From Siphonodentalium dalli (lineage: Eukaryota > Mollusca > Scaphopoda > Gadilida > Siphonodentaliidae): DNA of 64,000 nt. Position numbers and translations under genes: made by a program. The stretch spans positions 57,019,899 through 57,083,898 of the forward strand of contig CP136067.1 in assembly GCA_032622095.1 (NCBI GenBank), read 5' to 3'. The notes under the pieces were generated by a model. The model saw only the letters and a list, made by a program, of their open reading frames with translations. It ran no database searches and was not told the origin of the DNA. Shown here one piece after another: positions 1 through 11,119 of this stretch; within the stretch, counting starts at the first letter, position 1, and each line of letters starts with the position of its first letter.

Positions 1-29
1 CATGACTACTAAAATAAATTAACCCTGTA

Positions 30-2296
30 TTGCAGAGAGTAGACAGGCTTGAGGAGATGCGTTTGCTACTAGCCGATAGAAAGAAATAGCTGGGTATTAA
101 AACCAAAACATTCCACACAAAACATGGATATTTGACTACTACAGAGGTTGTAGACGCAAATTTTTCAAAGAACTTAAGCTTGATATCTCCCGAAGTTATT
201 ATGCAATTTGAACAGCAAATCGTTGAATCAATTAACTCGTCGAGTGATGACGCCAGGAAGGCGCTTGATCACTTATGTACAGATGTATCTCGACTGGGAG
301 TGGAAGTGAGTAAAATACTTGTCGGCTTAGAGAACATCAACAAAGTTGGAACAAGAGCTACGCTGGGCGTGCAAAATACGCCCTCTCTGGGGAAAATTGA
401 CGGATGGAACCCAAATTCTAACTTGAGCTGTCTTTTCTCCTAATAAACCCACATACCAAATATGATTGAAATCGGTTCACTCTAACTAAAGTTATCATCC
501 GGAATTGCGTCAAATAAGGGGCATAACACCGGTGGAAATTGGCGGACGTAACCCAAATTCGAACTTGAGCTGTCTTTTCTCCTAATAAACCCACGTACCA
601 AACTTGATTGAAATCGGTTCACTCTAACTAAAGTTATCATCCGGACAACAAATTTCAGGGATTTTCTAAGTCAAATTACGTCAAAAAAGGGGCCATAACT
701 CTCGCAAAAATTATCTGATTAAAACGAAATTCGGACTTGAGCTGTATTTCGATATATGTAATCCACGAAAAAACGGGTTTTGCATATAAACATTCCAAAA
801 TCGAGTTATCATCCGGAAACCAAAAAACATAAGAAAAACTGAATTTTCTGAGTCGAAAAAGGGGCATAACTCTGCCAAAACTCGGACAGAAGCCAAGTTC
901 GAACTTGACCTGTGTTTTTGTGGGAGAAAGTAATATACCAAATTTGGATTCATTCCGATAAACTATACTAAAGTTATCATCCGGACAACAAATTTCAAGG
1001 ATTTTCTAAGTCAAAAAACGTCAAATAAGGGGCATAACTCCGGTGAAAATTGGCGGGCGGAACCCAAATTCGAAATTGAACTTACTTTTCGGCTAATAAA
1101 CCCATATACCAAATTTTAATACCTGTACAGGACCACAATAAATACAAGATCGCTCTAAACCAGGCTTTATTAGATATTGAACTACTACTGAAGAGCAAAA
1201 AACATAGTAACGAGGAAATACTGAAAGTACGACTGGAGGAGCAGAATAAGGAAACAGAATATTTGAAGAAAAGGATAGGTATTCTTGAGAATGAAAGCAA
1301 TCACCGCTCAACTGAACTTGAGGAATTGAACGCTAAATGTGGGGCTTACAGATTACAAATTGGGCAGCTTGTGAATCGTGATTTATCCCTTAAAACAAAT
1401 TCAGGAAAAGTGGCAGAAAGTCAAATGACAGTTACGCGTAATCAACAGGGAGAACAACAAAACATTAGCAGTTATACAGATTATAGTATATGCACAGGTT
1501 CAGAGGAGAAGGAGACTCAATTATTGCCATACATTGACTTATTGTTAATGGGAAGTTCACAGTTAAAATATGTTGATGCCAATAAGATTTCTAAGGAGAT
1601 GGTTTGTAAAAAAAACAACAACATGCACCATTAAGGAGGTAAAGGACCAGATACTTTCCATTCCACGACTTGAAGCTCCAACGTGCTTATCAGTGCATGT
1701 GATGTCCAATGATATTAAAACCAAATCGCCTAGTCCTGTTCGGAGGAATTCAACCAGGTTATTAAGGAATCAGTCGAACATTGGCCCGATACTAAATTCA
1801 TCATATCACAACCAACAGTCCTGACTAACAAAAGAATTGACCTCGATATGGCCAATCTACAAGTATAATATGTGTGTGGGTCTATTCCTAATGTGGAGAT
1901 TATATATAACAAAGGCCTGAAAAACATAAAAGAGTTATTTGACAGCGACCTGAAGCACCCAAACTTTAATGGTTCTAGGATTATTGCTGGTGGGACCAAA
2001 TCAGCAACCCTTAAATTACTGGGGCTTATACATATACAACAAGATTTTCAGCCAAGAGGTTACCAAGGCGGAAATGACGACTACAGGTTCTCGCACCGCA
2101 GCAATGGTCAAAGTAGCAGACGACCCAATAACAGTTTCCGCCATAAATTTTATCCAAGGAACAATAACAATCGCCCTTTCCAGAACAATAATAAGTACAA
2201 CAGTTCCGATTATCATGGGCTCTCTTTTTCCAATGGTACTTATGTCGGGCATCGGTTTGGTCGAAATTCCACTTATTGGTCTAATAAATACTAAAG
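30..2296 (+). pseudogene. LINE-A ORF1 remnant (coiled-coil, basic tail)
   Basis: The reading frame is open upstream of position 87, where a TAG interrupts it, and it continues from about 90 to 360. It is then broken by the inserted repeat and resumes in the same frame at about 1120. The stretch at 1140-1420 is rich in K, E, L and Q with heptad-like spacing (QALLDIELLLKSKK, LEEQNKETEYLKKR), which fits a coiled coil. A frameshift near 1600 and another near 1870 lead to a C-terminal part (1872-2294) rich in Asn, Arg, Gly and Tyr (for example RRPNNSFRHKFYPRNNNNR), a likely nucleic-acid-binding tail. Such proteins coat LINE RNA in the cytoplasmic RNP. The family is not recognisable by sequence; the assignment rests on position before ORF2. 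Confidence 0.7.
360..1118 (+). repeat. Tandem repeat, unit about 146-171 bp, inserted in LINE-A ORF1
   Basis: Four to five diverged units, each with 'ggcataactc', 'ggcggacggaacccaaattcg', 'aataaacccacatacca' and 'aaagttatcatccgg'. The last motif recurs at about 488, 634, 805 and 971. The same family recurs at 24.92-25.26 kb, where it ends in a GGACGGACGG tail. ORF1 is in the same frame on both sides, so the array arrived as an insertion or replaced a stretch of ORF1. Confidence 0.88.
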
Positions 2297-2374
2297 TCAT
2301 TAAGTTAGATATATATTTGATCTAATCGTGTATCTATCTTGTGTGAATTGGTTTAATTAATATTTCTATCGAGA

Positions 2375-3235
2375 ATGTTTAACTTAAAGGTTGGATCGTG
2401 GAACATTCATGGTCTGGTTGAAAATGTTGCCGGTGATCGGAACTCTAAAATTTGTCATTCTGAAGTTGTCAATTTGATAAAGGATCACGACATATTTGCA
2501 ATGATTGAGACACATTTAACTCCGCAATTGGCCAATTTAGTGAACTGTAATGGATATTCTTGTAATAACAAATTTAGACCGAAAAGGTATAAAAAGTGTC
2601 GGTACTCCGGTGGAATATCAATTTCCATTAATAAAAAGATTAGAGCAGGTGTTCAATATATGCCAAATAAATGCTGTGATTACCAATGGATTAAACTAAC
2701 CAAATCTGTTTTCCATACTGACAAAGACATTTTCATTTGTTTTGTATATGACAGCGCCGAAAAGTCAACACATTCTTCAGAAATTGACATATTAACTGCA
2801 ATTGAAAATGATCTGGCTGATTTTTCACAGAAGGGTAGCTGTTTATTAATGGGCGATTTTAATGGACACACAGGAAATCTTCCTGATTTCAGCTTAGACA
2901 GTGAAAAAGATGTTAACTATATTTCTTTGCCAAATAATTATTCCTGTGCCGTACATTCTTATAGAAACAATTCAGATACTCGTCCCCAGATGAAGGGGGG
3001 AAACGTTTGCTTCAATTATGCATATCAAGTAAATTAAAAATATTAAATGGTAGAAAACTTGGAGACATTCTCGAAAAAGTAAGATGCTATCAAATGAATG
3101 CAAACTCATCCTCAACAGTCGATTATTGTTTAGCTGACCAAGACTTATTTAATATAATTACTAGTTTTAATGTAGGCAATTTCACAATTTACTGAGACCA
3201 TTGCCCTCTGTCGTGGACAATGACGATTAATAAAC
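2375..3235 (+). pseudogene. LINE-A ORF2 N-terminal AP-endonuclease domain (broken)
   Basis: The ATG at 2375 opens the domain that nicks target DNA to prime reverse transcription. Motifs in order are GSWNIHGL near the N-terminus, AMIETHL with the catalytic Glu, SGGISISINKKI, and GDFNGHTG with the catalytic Asp/Asn (2852-2875). After a frameshift at a G6 run (2995-3000) come VDYCLADQDLFN and the final S-D-H-x-P motif, seen here as stop-D-H-C-P-L because the Ser codon is now TGA (3193-3195). The catalytic His is therefore retained in the code but lies beyond a stop. This is standard for APE-type LINEs and shows inactivity. Confidence 0.92.
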
Positions 3236-3518
3236 TTCGCTTTAATACTTCTGATGATAGAGAGTATAAACTCTCTCTCTGTTAGCAGGAAAAATTATCT
3301 GGGATATTAAGAATGAAAACAAATTCAAAAGAGCCTTGGATTGCCACAAAATAAATACATGAATGAATGATTCATACACAGCTGACCAATTTGGTGTCGA
3401 CCAAGCAGTTGATTCATTCAATACTATTTTAATGTCAGCAGCTAAATCAACCATGAAATACAAATTACCTTAAAAACACAGTGCATCTCGTGATAAAATA
3501 TCATCTTAAAATCACCAT

Positions 3519-5660
3519 ATGAAGAAAACTAAGCAAGAGATTGTAGATAAAATTCTCTGCATGGCGGGAAAAGACCCAAAAACTTATTGGGATCTCATTT
3601 CAAAACTACAAAATAAGGCATCACAAGAAACTCTTTATAACATTGATGGACCCACTTGGGTAGAGTTCTTTAAACAATTACTTAATCCATCGAACAATAA
3701 ATGTACTGAACAAAACAAATCCAGCTTAGAACAGAGTGCTAAAATATTCAATGAATTTGCTATTAAAAATGAAGAAATCAGTGTGATCATAAAAAAAACT
3801 ATCAAATAATAAAAGTAGTGGTTTGGACTGTATTTTAAACGAAATGCTAAAGTGTGGCTCTAGTGTTTTTTTGTTACCACTCTTGAATAAATTATTTAAC
3901 CTTATCCTCAATACATGTGTTTATCCAAAACTATGGAGTTCCAGTGTACTACATAATTTTTTTAAGTGGAGATTGTGAGGGTCCAGGAAATTATAGAGGT
4001 ATATCAATAATTAGTTGTGTAGGGAAGTTATTTGGATCTATATTAAATGAGAGATTAATGAGATTCAGGGGAAAAGTAAATCAGTATATCAAATTGGATT
4101 TGAAAAGGTAACCGACCTTCTGATCACGTGTTTACTCTTAAATCACTTATAGATAAGTATGTGATGGAAAAAAAGAGTATAAAATCTGAGCCTCTATTTG
4201 TTTGTTTTATTGACTTAAAAAAACCATTTGACAGTGTTTGGCGTGATGGACTTTGTAGAAAGGTGTACAGCAACAACATCAGTTCTCAAGTAATCAATAT
4301 GATCAAAAGTATGCATAGTAACACTCAAACAGCTATAAAACTACCAAAGGGCTTAATATAATTCATACCATCTTCTACTGGTGTGAGGCAGGGCTATAAT
4401 CTGAGTCCTACGTTATTTAATCTGTATGTAGATGGTGATATTGCAGACATATTCAGTGGTCAATCTAAATTTGATGGCCTTGCCTCTTAAAAAAAACAAG
4501 TTAGTTGTCTAATGTATGCCGATGATATGATCTTAATTAGTAGATCTCCTAAAGGTCTGAAACATTGTTTAGCGTCATTCGTCATTCGTGGTGTCTTGAC
4601 GTTAACCCCAAGAAATCAAAAGTAATGCAAATTTCTAAAGGGGGTCAATTAATTAAGGAATCATTTATGATAAACGGAAGAGTTCTTGACTGTTCATGAA
4701 TACAATTACCTCGGTCTAACTATTTCCTCCTCCGGCACTTATTCAAAAGCAATTTATAGTCTTAAAAACAAGGCCAATAAGGCAATATTTGCTTTAAAAC
4801 AGTGTGTTTTCAGTAATAACTTACCTCCAAAATTAAGCTTAGAGCTTTTTGACAAACTATTATACCTATTTTAACTTATGGTTGTGAAGTTTGGGGGGGT
4901 CTTACTGTGACAATATTGGTGACAGGTTAAATCCTACTTCCTTAACTAATCACTATGATAAAGATGTATATGAAAAATTAGCATTAAGATTCTACAAAAA
5001 TGTATTGGGTATTAATTTAAAAGCATGCAACCTGGCGGCTAGGGGTGAACTAGGCCGGTTTCCAATTACATTTGACATTTTCAGACGTGTAATACGGTAT
5101 TTTTTCCGTTTATGTAGTAGTTCACATGACAGCCTCATTCATGAGGCATATTTATGTAATAATACTATAAATAAAGGGCATATTACCGGTTTAAAAACAA
5201 TCCTAATCAATTGTAATCTGGATGAAGTATGGCATAACCAATATTCTAAAATGCCCCCAAAAAACGGAGAATGACATTATAAAGAATTTTAAATCATGTT
5301 TTGTTAAGCAGTGGCAATGCCAAACAGCTAACTCAGACAAACTCAACAGAACATATGGTGTAATAAAAAAAAGAATTTAAATTAGAAAATTATCTATCTC
5401 AAATGAAACCGCAATGTAGACGGTCATTGTCCAAAATAAGGACAATTGCTCACTCATTACATATTGAAACTGGAAGAAATAAGAGGCCAAATAAAACTGC
5501 GGAAGATAAAAGGACATGTGATTTATGTACAAATGACATTGAAGATGAACAACATCAAATTTTGTCTTGTAAAAAATATTCATATGACAGGAACATTATG
5601 TTCAACTCATTAAATGATTTTATACCTGATTTAATAGCATGTCTTATATTGAAAAGATGA
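3519..5660 (+). pseudogene. LINE-A ORF2 reverse transcriptase and C-terminal zinc-knuckle region (broken)
   Basis: Fragments in several frames give the RT fingers and palm: GNYRGISIISCVGKLFGS (3990-4040), motif A FIDLKKPFDSVW (4207-4242), motif B TGVRQGYNLSPTLFNLY (4378-4430), and motif C YADD at 4515-4526. The thumb follows with YLGLTISSSGTY and ILTYGCEVWGG, split by a frameshift near 4870. The C-terminal part (4891-5660) contains GELGRFPI and a CxxC-x8-H-x4-C knuckle (CDLC...HQILSC, about 5516-5570). At least five frameshifts or stops interrupt it. The span from 2375 corresponds to about 1,095 codons, normal for such an ORF2. Close relatives of this C-terminal part are the fragments at 13.6 and 47.1 kb. 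Confidence 0.93.
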
Positions 5661-6149
5661 TATTAATCTTATCAAGTAATGATGCTGATATATGTATCAT
5701 TGTTGAAAAATTGATTGAAAAGATAATAGATCTCAGAGGTCATATTTGAAGCCCATTGCATGTACATGTAATTAATGTGACAATTGGATAATTATTACTT
5801 ATACACGTTCACATTTCAATGACTTTGTTTTATTTTTGTTTTTGTTTTTTGTTTGTGTGCACATGTGTTTATCACCAAAAAAAAGGGAAAAAAGAGAAGT
5901 TGATATGACATTTATCAATCTAGATTTCCGATCACCTGTCACTCGCATGTTGTATTTACATTTAATTACGATTTCATCATCATTGTTATTATTATAATTT
6001 ATAGCCAAATATGATATGTATGTTTCGTCATGAGCTATTAATAAAATTTCAAACTTTAAACTTCAAAACAAACAGAAACCTGACCCTTCAACACGGAGTA
6101 ACCAATTCACTACGTAGACGCCAAAAGCCAGCCTAGAATGGGCACTCAA

Positions 6150-6440
6150 TCACCTTGAGTTCCACTCAGCGCCACATTGAGTTCCACATGGTCCACATGG
6201 TCCACAGTGTTGAGTGGGTCCACAGTGTTGAGTGGGTCCACAGTGTTGAGTGGGTCCACAGTTCCACTCAGCGCCACGTTGAGTTCCATTACCATGCCAC
6301 TGTAAGCAGCCACAGCCACATGGTCCACAGTGTTGACCTTCTCCGTGCCCGGAAGAATTGCCTGTTGCCGACACAACACTTCCAGGAATAAAATCCGTCG
6401 CAACTGACAAGAATGTAGACCCTCCAAATATTAAGGAACG
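6150..6440 (+). repeat. 18-bp minisatellite (CACAGTGTTGAGTGGGTC) with flanking variants
   Basis: Three consecutive copies at about 6206-6262, flanked by shorter variants of GGTCCACATGGTCCACAG and GTTCCACTCAGCGCCAC. On the minus strand the whole block stays open (6150-6530) and would read as repeated QHCGPT/CGPCGP. No start context, signal peptide or homologue is recognisable, so I treat it as a repeat rather than a gene. Confidence 0.75.
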
Positions 6441-7262
6441 AAAAACATCCAGAGCAGAATCATTTGCCAGATCATTGCCGCATGATCGGGGGGGGGGGTT
6501 CCGACACGAATGCTGGGGTGGTGGTGTCAAAATAAGCCCAAAGCAATTTTTTTTTCCTTCACAACTTTTATTGGATTTTTACTAGTTTGTACTGGTTTGT
6601 AACACTAAGAAATCAATAATAAGGAACTGTAGCAACACTAAATACGCTAGGGCCATTGGATGTTGGTTTGTGCCTCTTTAGGACAAGGGAGAGTATTCTT
6701 AATGCAGCTGAATCGCCCATGCAGTATTCTATGTAAGGATAACTCCAAAGAAATAAATTTAATGCCAAATCTGGTCAAACATGGACATTAAACACTGATG
6801 TATACACTGATGTATAAAGAAAAAAACATGTAACATACCTAGACTTGTGAGTGGATAACACAATTATCTCATATGTGACAAAAGAGATAGAAATGGTAAT
6901 AATTCACAATCTCTTGTAGTCATGAATGAGTTAATACAGGTTTCTACTAAAAGTGTAGGTTTGTTTTTTAGTATATGCTTTACTCTCACATGCTACACTT
7001 GAGCAGTCCAATAGAAATAATGCCTTTTCTGAACTCATACAAGATTCCTGATTTTCATACAAGATAAACTGTGAACGTTACAAAATTCCTAACCAATCCT
7101 AAATCAATTGGAATCAATCGTAACATTAACTTTCTTTGATTTCCCATTGTGCTTCTGGGTGCTCTAGTGTATTGCTATATGTGCGATAAACATGTTTTAG
7201 TAATGTCTAATGAGTCTGGGTGGCACGTAGCATATAATAAGTCAACCTATCTGATATAATAC

Positions 7263-7353
7263 AATCACCTATCTGGTGTAAAACAATATCACCTATCTGG
7301 TGTAAAACAAAATCACCTATCTGGTGTAGAGCAATATCACCTACCTGGTGTAT
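7263..7353 (+). repeat. Minisatellite, about 25-bp unit CACCTATCTGGTGTAAAACA
   Basis: Four tandem copies (three full and a fourth diverged, CACCTACCTGGTGTATAG) spaced 24-26 bp. Each unit contains the dyad CACCtatctGGTG, so every unit could form a small hairpin. No gene lies nearby. Confidence 0.85.
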
Positions 7354-7684
7354 AGACATAATATCTTTATAAATTTCCATAAAAAGTAACAAAACACAAA
7401 AACTAAAAAGGTCTCTAAAAAGGACTACCACACATATTTTGGCACTAAAACAGTGACCATCAATTAAGATTAACCATGCGCGCTGTGTCAGTGGCCGGTT
7501 ACCCACTCAGGCATAGCTGCTATTCACAATAGCAAGAAAGCTGCTTTATAGGTTTTGTGACGATAAGGAAATTGAATGCAACCTGGACACAATACAATGA
7601 CTTCAGTTTAGCAATAAAATGTTCGATGGTATATAAATATTAGAACGTCAGTTTGTCTATAAATGTTCGATATAATATAATGAT

Positions 7685-7818
7685 TAGAGCATATCTTGTC
7701 GTTGACTACGCGAATGTAGTGGCCAGTGGAATTGTGTAGTTCACTCGCCTTCGGCTCGTGAACTACACCCTTCCCACTGGCCACTACATTCGCGTAGTCA
7801 ACTCCAAGCCATGCTCTA
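7685..7818. mobile_element. Foldback/palindromic MITE
   Basis: Arms of about 60 bp pair almost completely: TAGAGCAT at the outer ends, GACTACGCGAATGTAGTGGC against GCCACTACATTCGCGTAGTC inside, and TGTAGTTCAC/GTGAACTACA at the loop. The loop TCGCCTTCGGCTCG is itself self-complementary. No coding capacity. No target duplication is obvious. Confidence 0.85.
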
Positions 7819-8039
7819 TTCATATACTAAGCTTTAAAATAAATTGACTGCAGAGCTGTGGAAATATGATATTTAACAAAAACGATTAAAAATCCACTGC
7901 AGTCAAGAATATACTGCTAGAGACCAGTCCTGCTGTTCATTACTAGATTCACTGAATCTCAATGTAGGAGGTTTGGTCCTGGTTTCTCTGTATGTTTGTG
8001 TTTTGCGTACCACAAGTGGGTGGGTGTCAAAACATGGCT

Positions 8040-8165
8040 GGAAAAAATTCTATGAAATTGAAAAAAAATTGGGGTCGGGGGTGGGTGGGTCCAAAAAGTG
8101 GTCATCGGCAAAAAAGTAGCATACGTGTCTGGAAATTTTTTCCGACCCCCCCCCCCCCCCCCTGG
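8040..8165 (+). repeat. G-rich then C17 tract
   Basis: GGGGTCGGGGGTGGGTGGG at about 8072-8090 could form a G-quadruplex. A run of 17 C follows at 8146-8162. No associated gene. Confidence 0.6.
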
Positions 8166-8944
8166 CATGATAAGCAAAATATGCGGCCGAAAATCACCAA
8201 TCCGCGAATGTGGCGAGTAATGCTACGAACACAAAAACCTGACACTCAACAACGAACGATCACACCAGTGTTGTCTAATCCCAGAGCTTTCGGAGAAAAA
8301 AAATATATATAACTGTATGTCCGTCCCAAATGACACGAAAATAAGCTAAACACCGCTCGAAGGATATAAACAACTTAAGATATTCAGAAAACTGCCATAA
8401 CAAATTAGTAAAACGTCACTGAAATCGTAACCATAGGTGTTAAAACCTTTATTTGTCCGGAAATTCACGATGAATGTCACAAGCGGAAAATTTATGAAAA
8501 TCGAAAAATTATTATTAAAATGAAAAATTTACTTTGTTGTGGCCAACAGAATTATCCGCGTGACAACTCCCACTGTATGGTTGATCATTCGTCATATATC
8601 CGTTTCCCAAAACATTGCATATAGGACGGGAAACGGATATTTTTGGCGTCACGTGGGGGTCCTGTGCGCAATTCGTGACGTCATTGTTCCAAAATGGCGG
8701 CGCCCATGCAGTAAGCCGCAGACACGTAGACAATTTTTTCGGTTGGCACTCACTCTTATTGCTGCACATTCTATCGCTGGGCTTGATTACCCAGAAATAC
8801 GGCGCCATTTGACCGCATGCACTCGGGAAGTAAATATAAATTTATGAATCACACAAACGCAGCCATAGTATGTGCTTAGTTAATTTAGAGTTACTTCCCA
8901 CTGAGTGCATGTGACCAAATGGCGCCGAAGGTTACGTAGCGTTT

Positions 8945-9176
8945 TTCCGAAGACCCATAACTCCGAAGGTCCGATTCTCCGAAGGTCAGATTCTCCGACG
9001 CCCCGATTCTCCGAAAGCCCATAACTCCGAAGTCCCGATTCTCCGAAATCCCATAACTCCGAAGACCCATAACTCCGAAAGCCCATAACTCCGAAGGCCT
9101 ATAACTCCGAACGCCCATAACTCCGAACGCCCATAACTCCGAAGGTCTATAACTCCGAAGGGCCGATTCTCCGAAG
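8945..9176 (+). repeat. Left minisatellite array, 15-bp units in two alternating types
   Basis: About 15 copies of a unit ending TCCGAAGNCC. The five bases before TCCGAAG are either ATAAC or GATTC, giving two unit types that mix along the array (CATAACTCCGAAG and GATTCTCCGAAG). Confidence 0.92.
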
Positions 9177-9212
9177 ATAATGTTTTATCGCTTATTAAAT
9201 AGCGTACAGTCC

Positions 9213-9499
9213 AGTGGCGGAGTCAATTGGGCCCTAGGGGAGACCGCCCCCAAAAAACATGTCAAATGTCATGTAAACGTCCGGAAATCCCTCCTAGGCA
9301 TTCAAATATTCACAGTGTTCCTGCCCAGGGGAGCCCCCGGACCAACGATTGGGGGCGACCCCTCCCATGCATGCGCTCCCCAAATCAGGCCTTCGTGATA
9401 TGCTTTCGGCATATCATATGCATGATATATCCCCCACATATCCCCCACATATGCTAATTAATGTGCACCCCTAACTGGGTACCCTGGCTCCGCCACTGG
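9213..9499 (+). mobile_element. hAT-like non-autonomous element, left copy
   Basis: Begins CAGTGGCGGAG and ends CTCCGCCACTG, an 11-bp inverted terminus of the CAGTGGCGG type common in hAT MITEs. It holds ATGTCATGTAAACGTCCGGA, shared with the opposed copy at 9671-9859. I see no clear 8-bp target duplication because the flanks belong to the palindrome. Confidence 0.6.
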
Positions 9500-9670
9500 T
9501 GTGCACCGGGTATATTATAACGAAACGCTGCAAGAATGTCAGAGTAGCCTAACATGCACATGGGCGAACGGGGGCCAAAGGGGCAGAACTCGCCCTTTTT
9601 TCTCGCCCCTGTACATTTTACTCTGGCATCTCATGGGCCAACGTAACGTTATAGTATCTGGTGTATAGTC

Positions 9671-9859
9671 AGTGGCGTGCCAGGATTCCCATTTAGGTGG
9701 GGGCAGTAGAAAAGGTTTGAATATTTTGATGCCCCATGAACGATTTCCGGGCGTTTACATGACATTGGATATGTTTTGGTAGGGGCCCATATTGTCTGAA
9801 ATAGCAAGTAGAGGTTTAATGGGGGCAGTAGGAATTTTGGGACCCCTTGGTTTCGCCAC
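9671..9859 (-). mobile_element. hAT-like non-autonomous element, right copy (inverted)
   Basis: Reads CAGTGGCGTG ... TTTCGCCACTG and contains TCCGGGCGTTTACATGACAT, the reverse complement of the left copy's core. It is shorter, and its middle differs. Confidence 0.6.
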
Positions 9860-9904
9860 TGGACTGTACACTATTTAGTAAACGATAATACCCCGATAAA
9901 ACAA

Positions 9905-10165
9905 AATCTTCGGAGAATCGGACCTTCGGAGAATCGGACCTTCTGAGTTATGGGCCGTCGGAGAATCGGGCCTTCGGAGTCATAGGTCTTCGGAGAATCG
10001 GCCCTTCGGAGTTATAGATCTTCGGAGTTATGGGCCGTCGGAGAATCGGATCTTCGGAGTTATGGGCCGTCGGAGAATCGGGTCTTCGGAGTTGTGGGCC
10101 GTCGGATAATCGGGTCTTCGGAGTTGTGGGCCTTCGTAGTAATAGGTCTTCGGAAAATCGGTCTG
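9905..10165 (-). repeat. Right minisatellite array, inverse orientation
   Basis: About 17 units of CTTCGGAGAATCGG or CTTCGGAGTTATGGG, the complement of the left array. It uses the same two unit types, with point variants such as CGTCGG. Confidence 0.92.
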
Positions 10166-10497
10166 ACACCGGCGCCGAATGCCCTCGAATTGCTGGGTAA
10201 TCAAACCAAATGGCTCCGACCTGAGTAACGCATTTGCTTTGTGTTTACTAGTATTACATCTTATCTAGCGTTGCACGTCGTTTCTTTGCTTTGTTACAAT
10301 GTCATGGGCATTGGTTGTTAACCACCACATTCAAAGAACACGCGCGCCAGACTACACGCCTGTAATCAACTTGTACGCGCCAGGACAATAAATATAAGCG
10401 CCAATTGTACGTTGGCGACTTTCTAGTTTGATCCATGGCAGGTATATATTGACCCCTTCAGCGGAAGGAACCAGAAACGAGAACAATTTAAATATTT

Positions 10498-11115
10498 CCT
10501 GAATCATATTACTTTGGAAATTAATTACGTTTGATTCAAAATGTAGCAAACATCTCGTAACATGGCGAATTTACAGCGCCCAAACGCATAATTTTCCGAA
10601 ATCGGCTGCTATGGCAACCGGTCGCAATTTGTTGGTATCTACCCAAAATTTCTGGAAGATTTATAGACCACGAATGATCAACCATACAGTAGGAGTTGTC
10701 TGACCCAGCATTAAATAAACGCATAAATTCCTATACAATGATATAAAAGTAACCATTTTTACGAAAGAAAACGGGGGTTTGGCGGTCATTTTATATGGCG
10801 CCCACTGTCGGTGATGGGTGATTTTCGAGCAAGGCTGATTCTAGATGTTGGCAAAATATTCCTGGATCATTTAACTTTGGAAACAATTTATATTTGATTC
10901 AAAATGTCGTAAACATCTCGTCATGTAGGGAAATTACAGCCCCAAACGCATACATTTCCGAAAGTCGGTTGCGATGGCAACCGGTCGCAATTTGGTGGTA
11001 TCTACCCAAAATCTACCACAACTTGTAATCGATTGCGGGGCACGCTGGGGCAATATCTAGAAGATATTAGTGAAAAAATAGTCATATTTTCCACTTCCGG
11101 CGGCCATTTTGGTGG
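10498..11115 (+). repeat. Tandem dimer, period about 363 bp
   Basis: Segments such as TTTGATTCAAAATGT, AAACATCTCGT and ATGGCAACCGGTCGCAATTT occur in unit 1 (from 10498) and again in unit 2 (from 10861). The second copy ends near GGCGGCCATTTTGGTGGCCA (about 11099), the motif that recurs in the other arrays of about 360 bp. Confidence 0.85.
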
Positions 11116-11119
11116 CCAT

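Larger units (their letters stand above)
1..6070 (+). mobile_element. Degenerate APE-type non-LTR retrotransposon (LINE-A), 5' end outside window
   Basis: A two-ORF LINE: a coiled-coil/basic ORF1 is followed by an ORF2 with apurinic-type endonuclease, reverse transcriptase and a C-terminal zinc knuckle, then a short 3' region with AATAAA at about 6040 and an A/T-rich end. Motif order and the APE endonuclease place it in the broad Jockey/CR1/I group; I cannot name the clade. Numerous frameshifts and stops show that it is dead. It is unusually long for a dead copy, since LINE copies are normally 5'-truncated. A tandem repeat sits inside ORF1 at about 360-1118. Confidence 0.9.
8775..10235. repeat. 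Large inverted repeat (palindromic composite), centre about 9530
   Basis: The left and right arms share, in mirror order, a segment with GATTACCCAG and GGCGCC, a 15-bp minisatellite array, the stretch GTTTTATCGCTTATTAAATAG/TAGTGTACAGTCCAGTGGCG, and a hAT-like repeat. The right arm is the reverse complement of the left in every part. About 10-20% divergence between arms by eye indicates an old structure or gene conversion between arms. Confidence 0.8.

Noticed and set aside
7263-7353. CRISPR-like regularly spaced repeat
   Set aside because: The spacing sequence is also repeated, so it is a simple minisatellite; the DNA is eukaryotic.
8880-9118. Minus-strand frames with repeated 'LRSYG/LSE' peptides
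   Set aside because: Translation of the 15-bp minisatellite; the period is a multiple of 3, so frames stay open.
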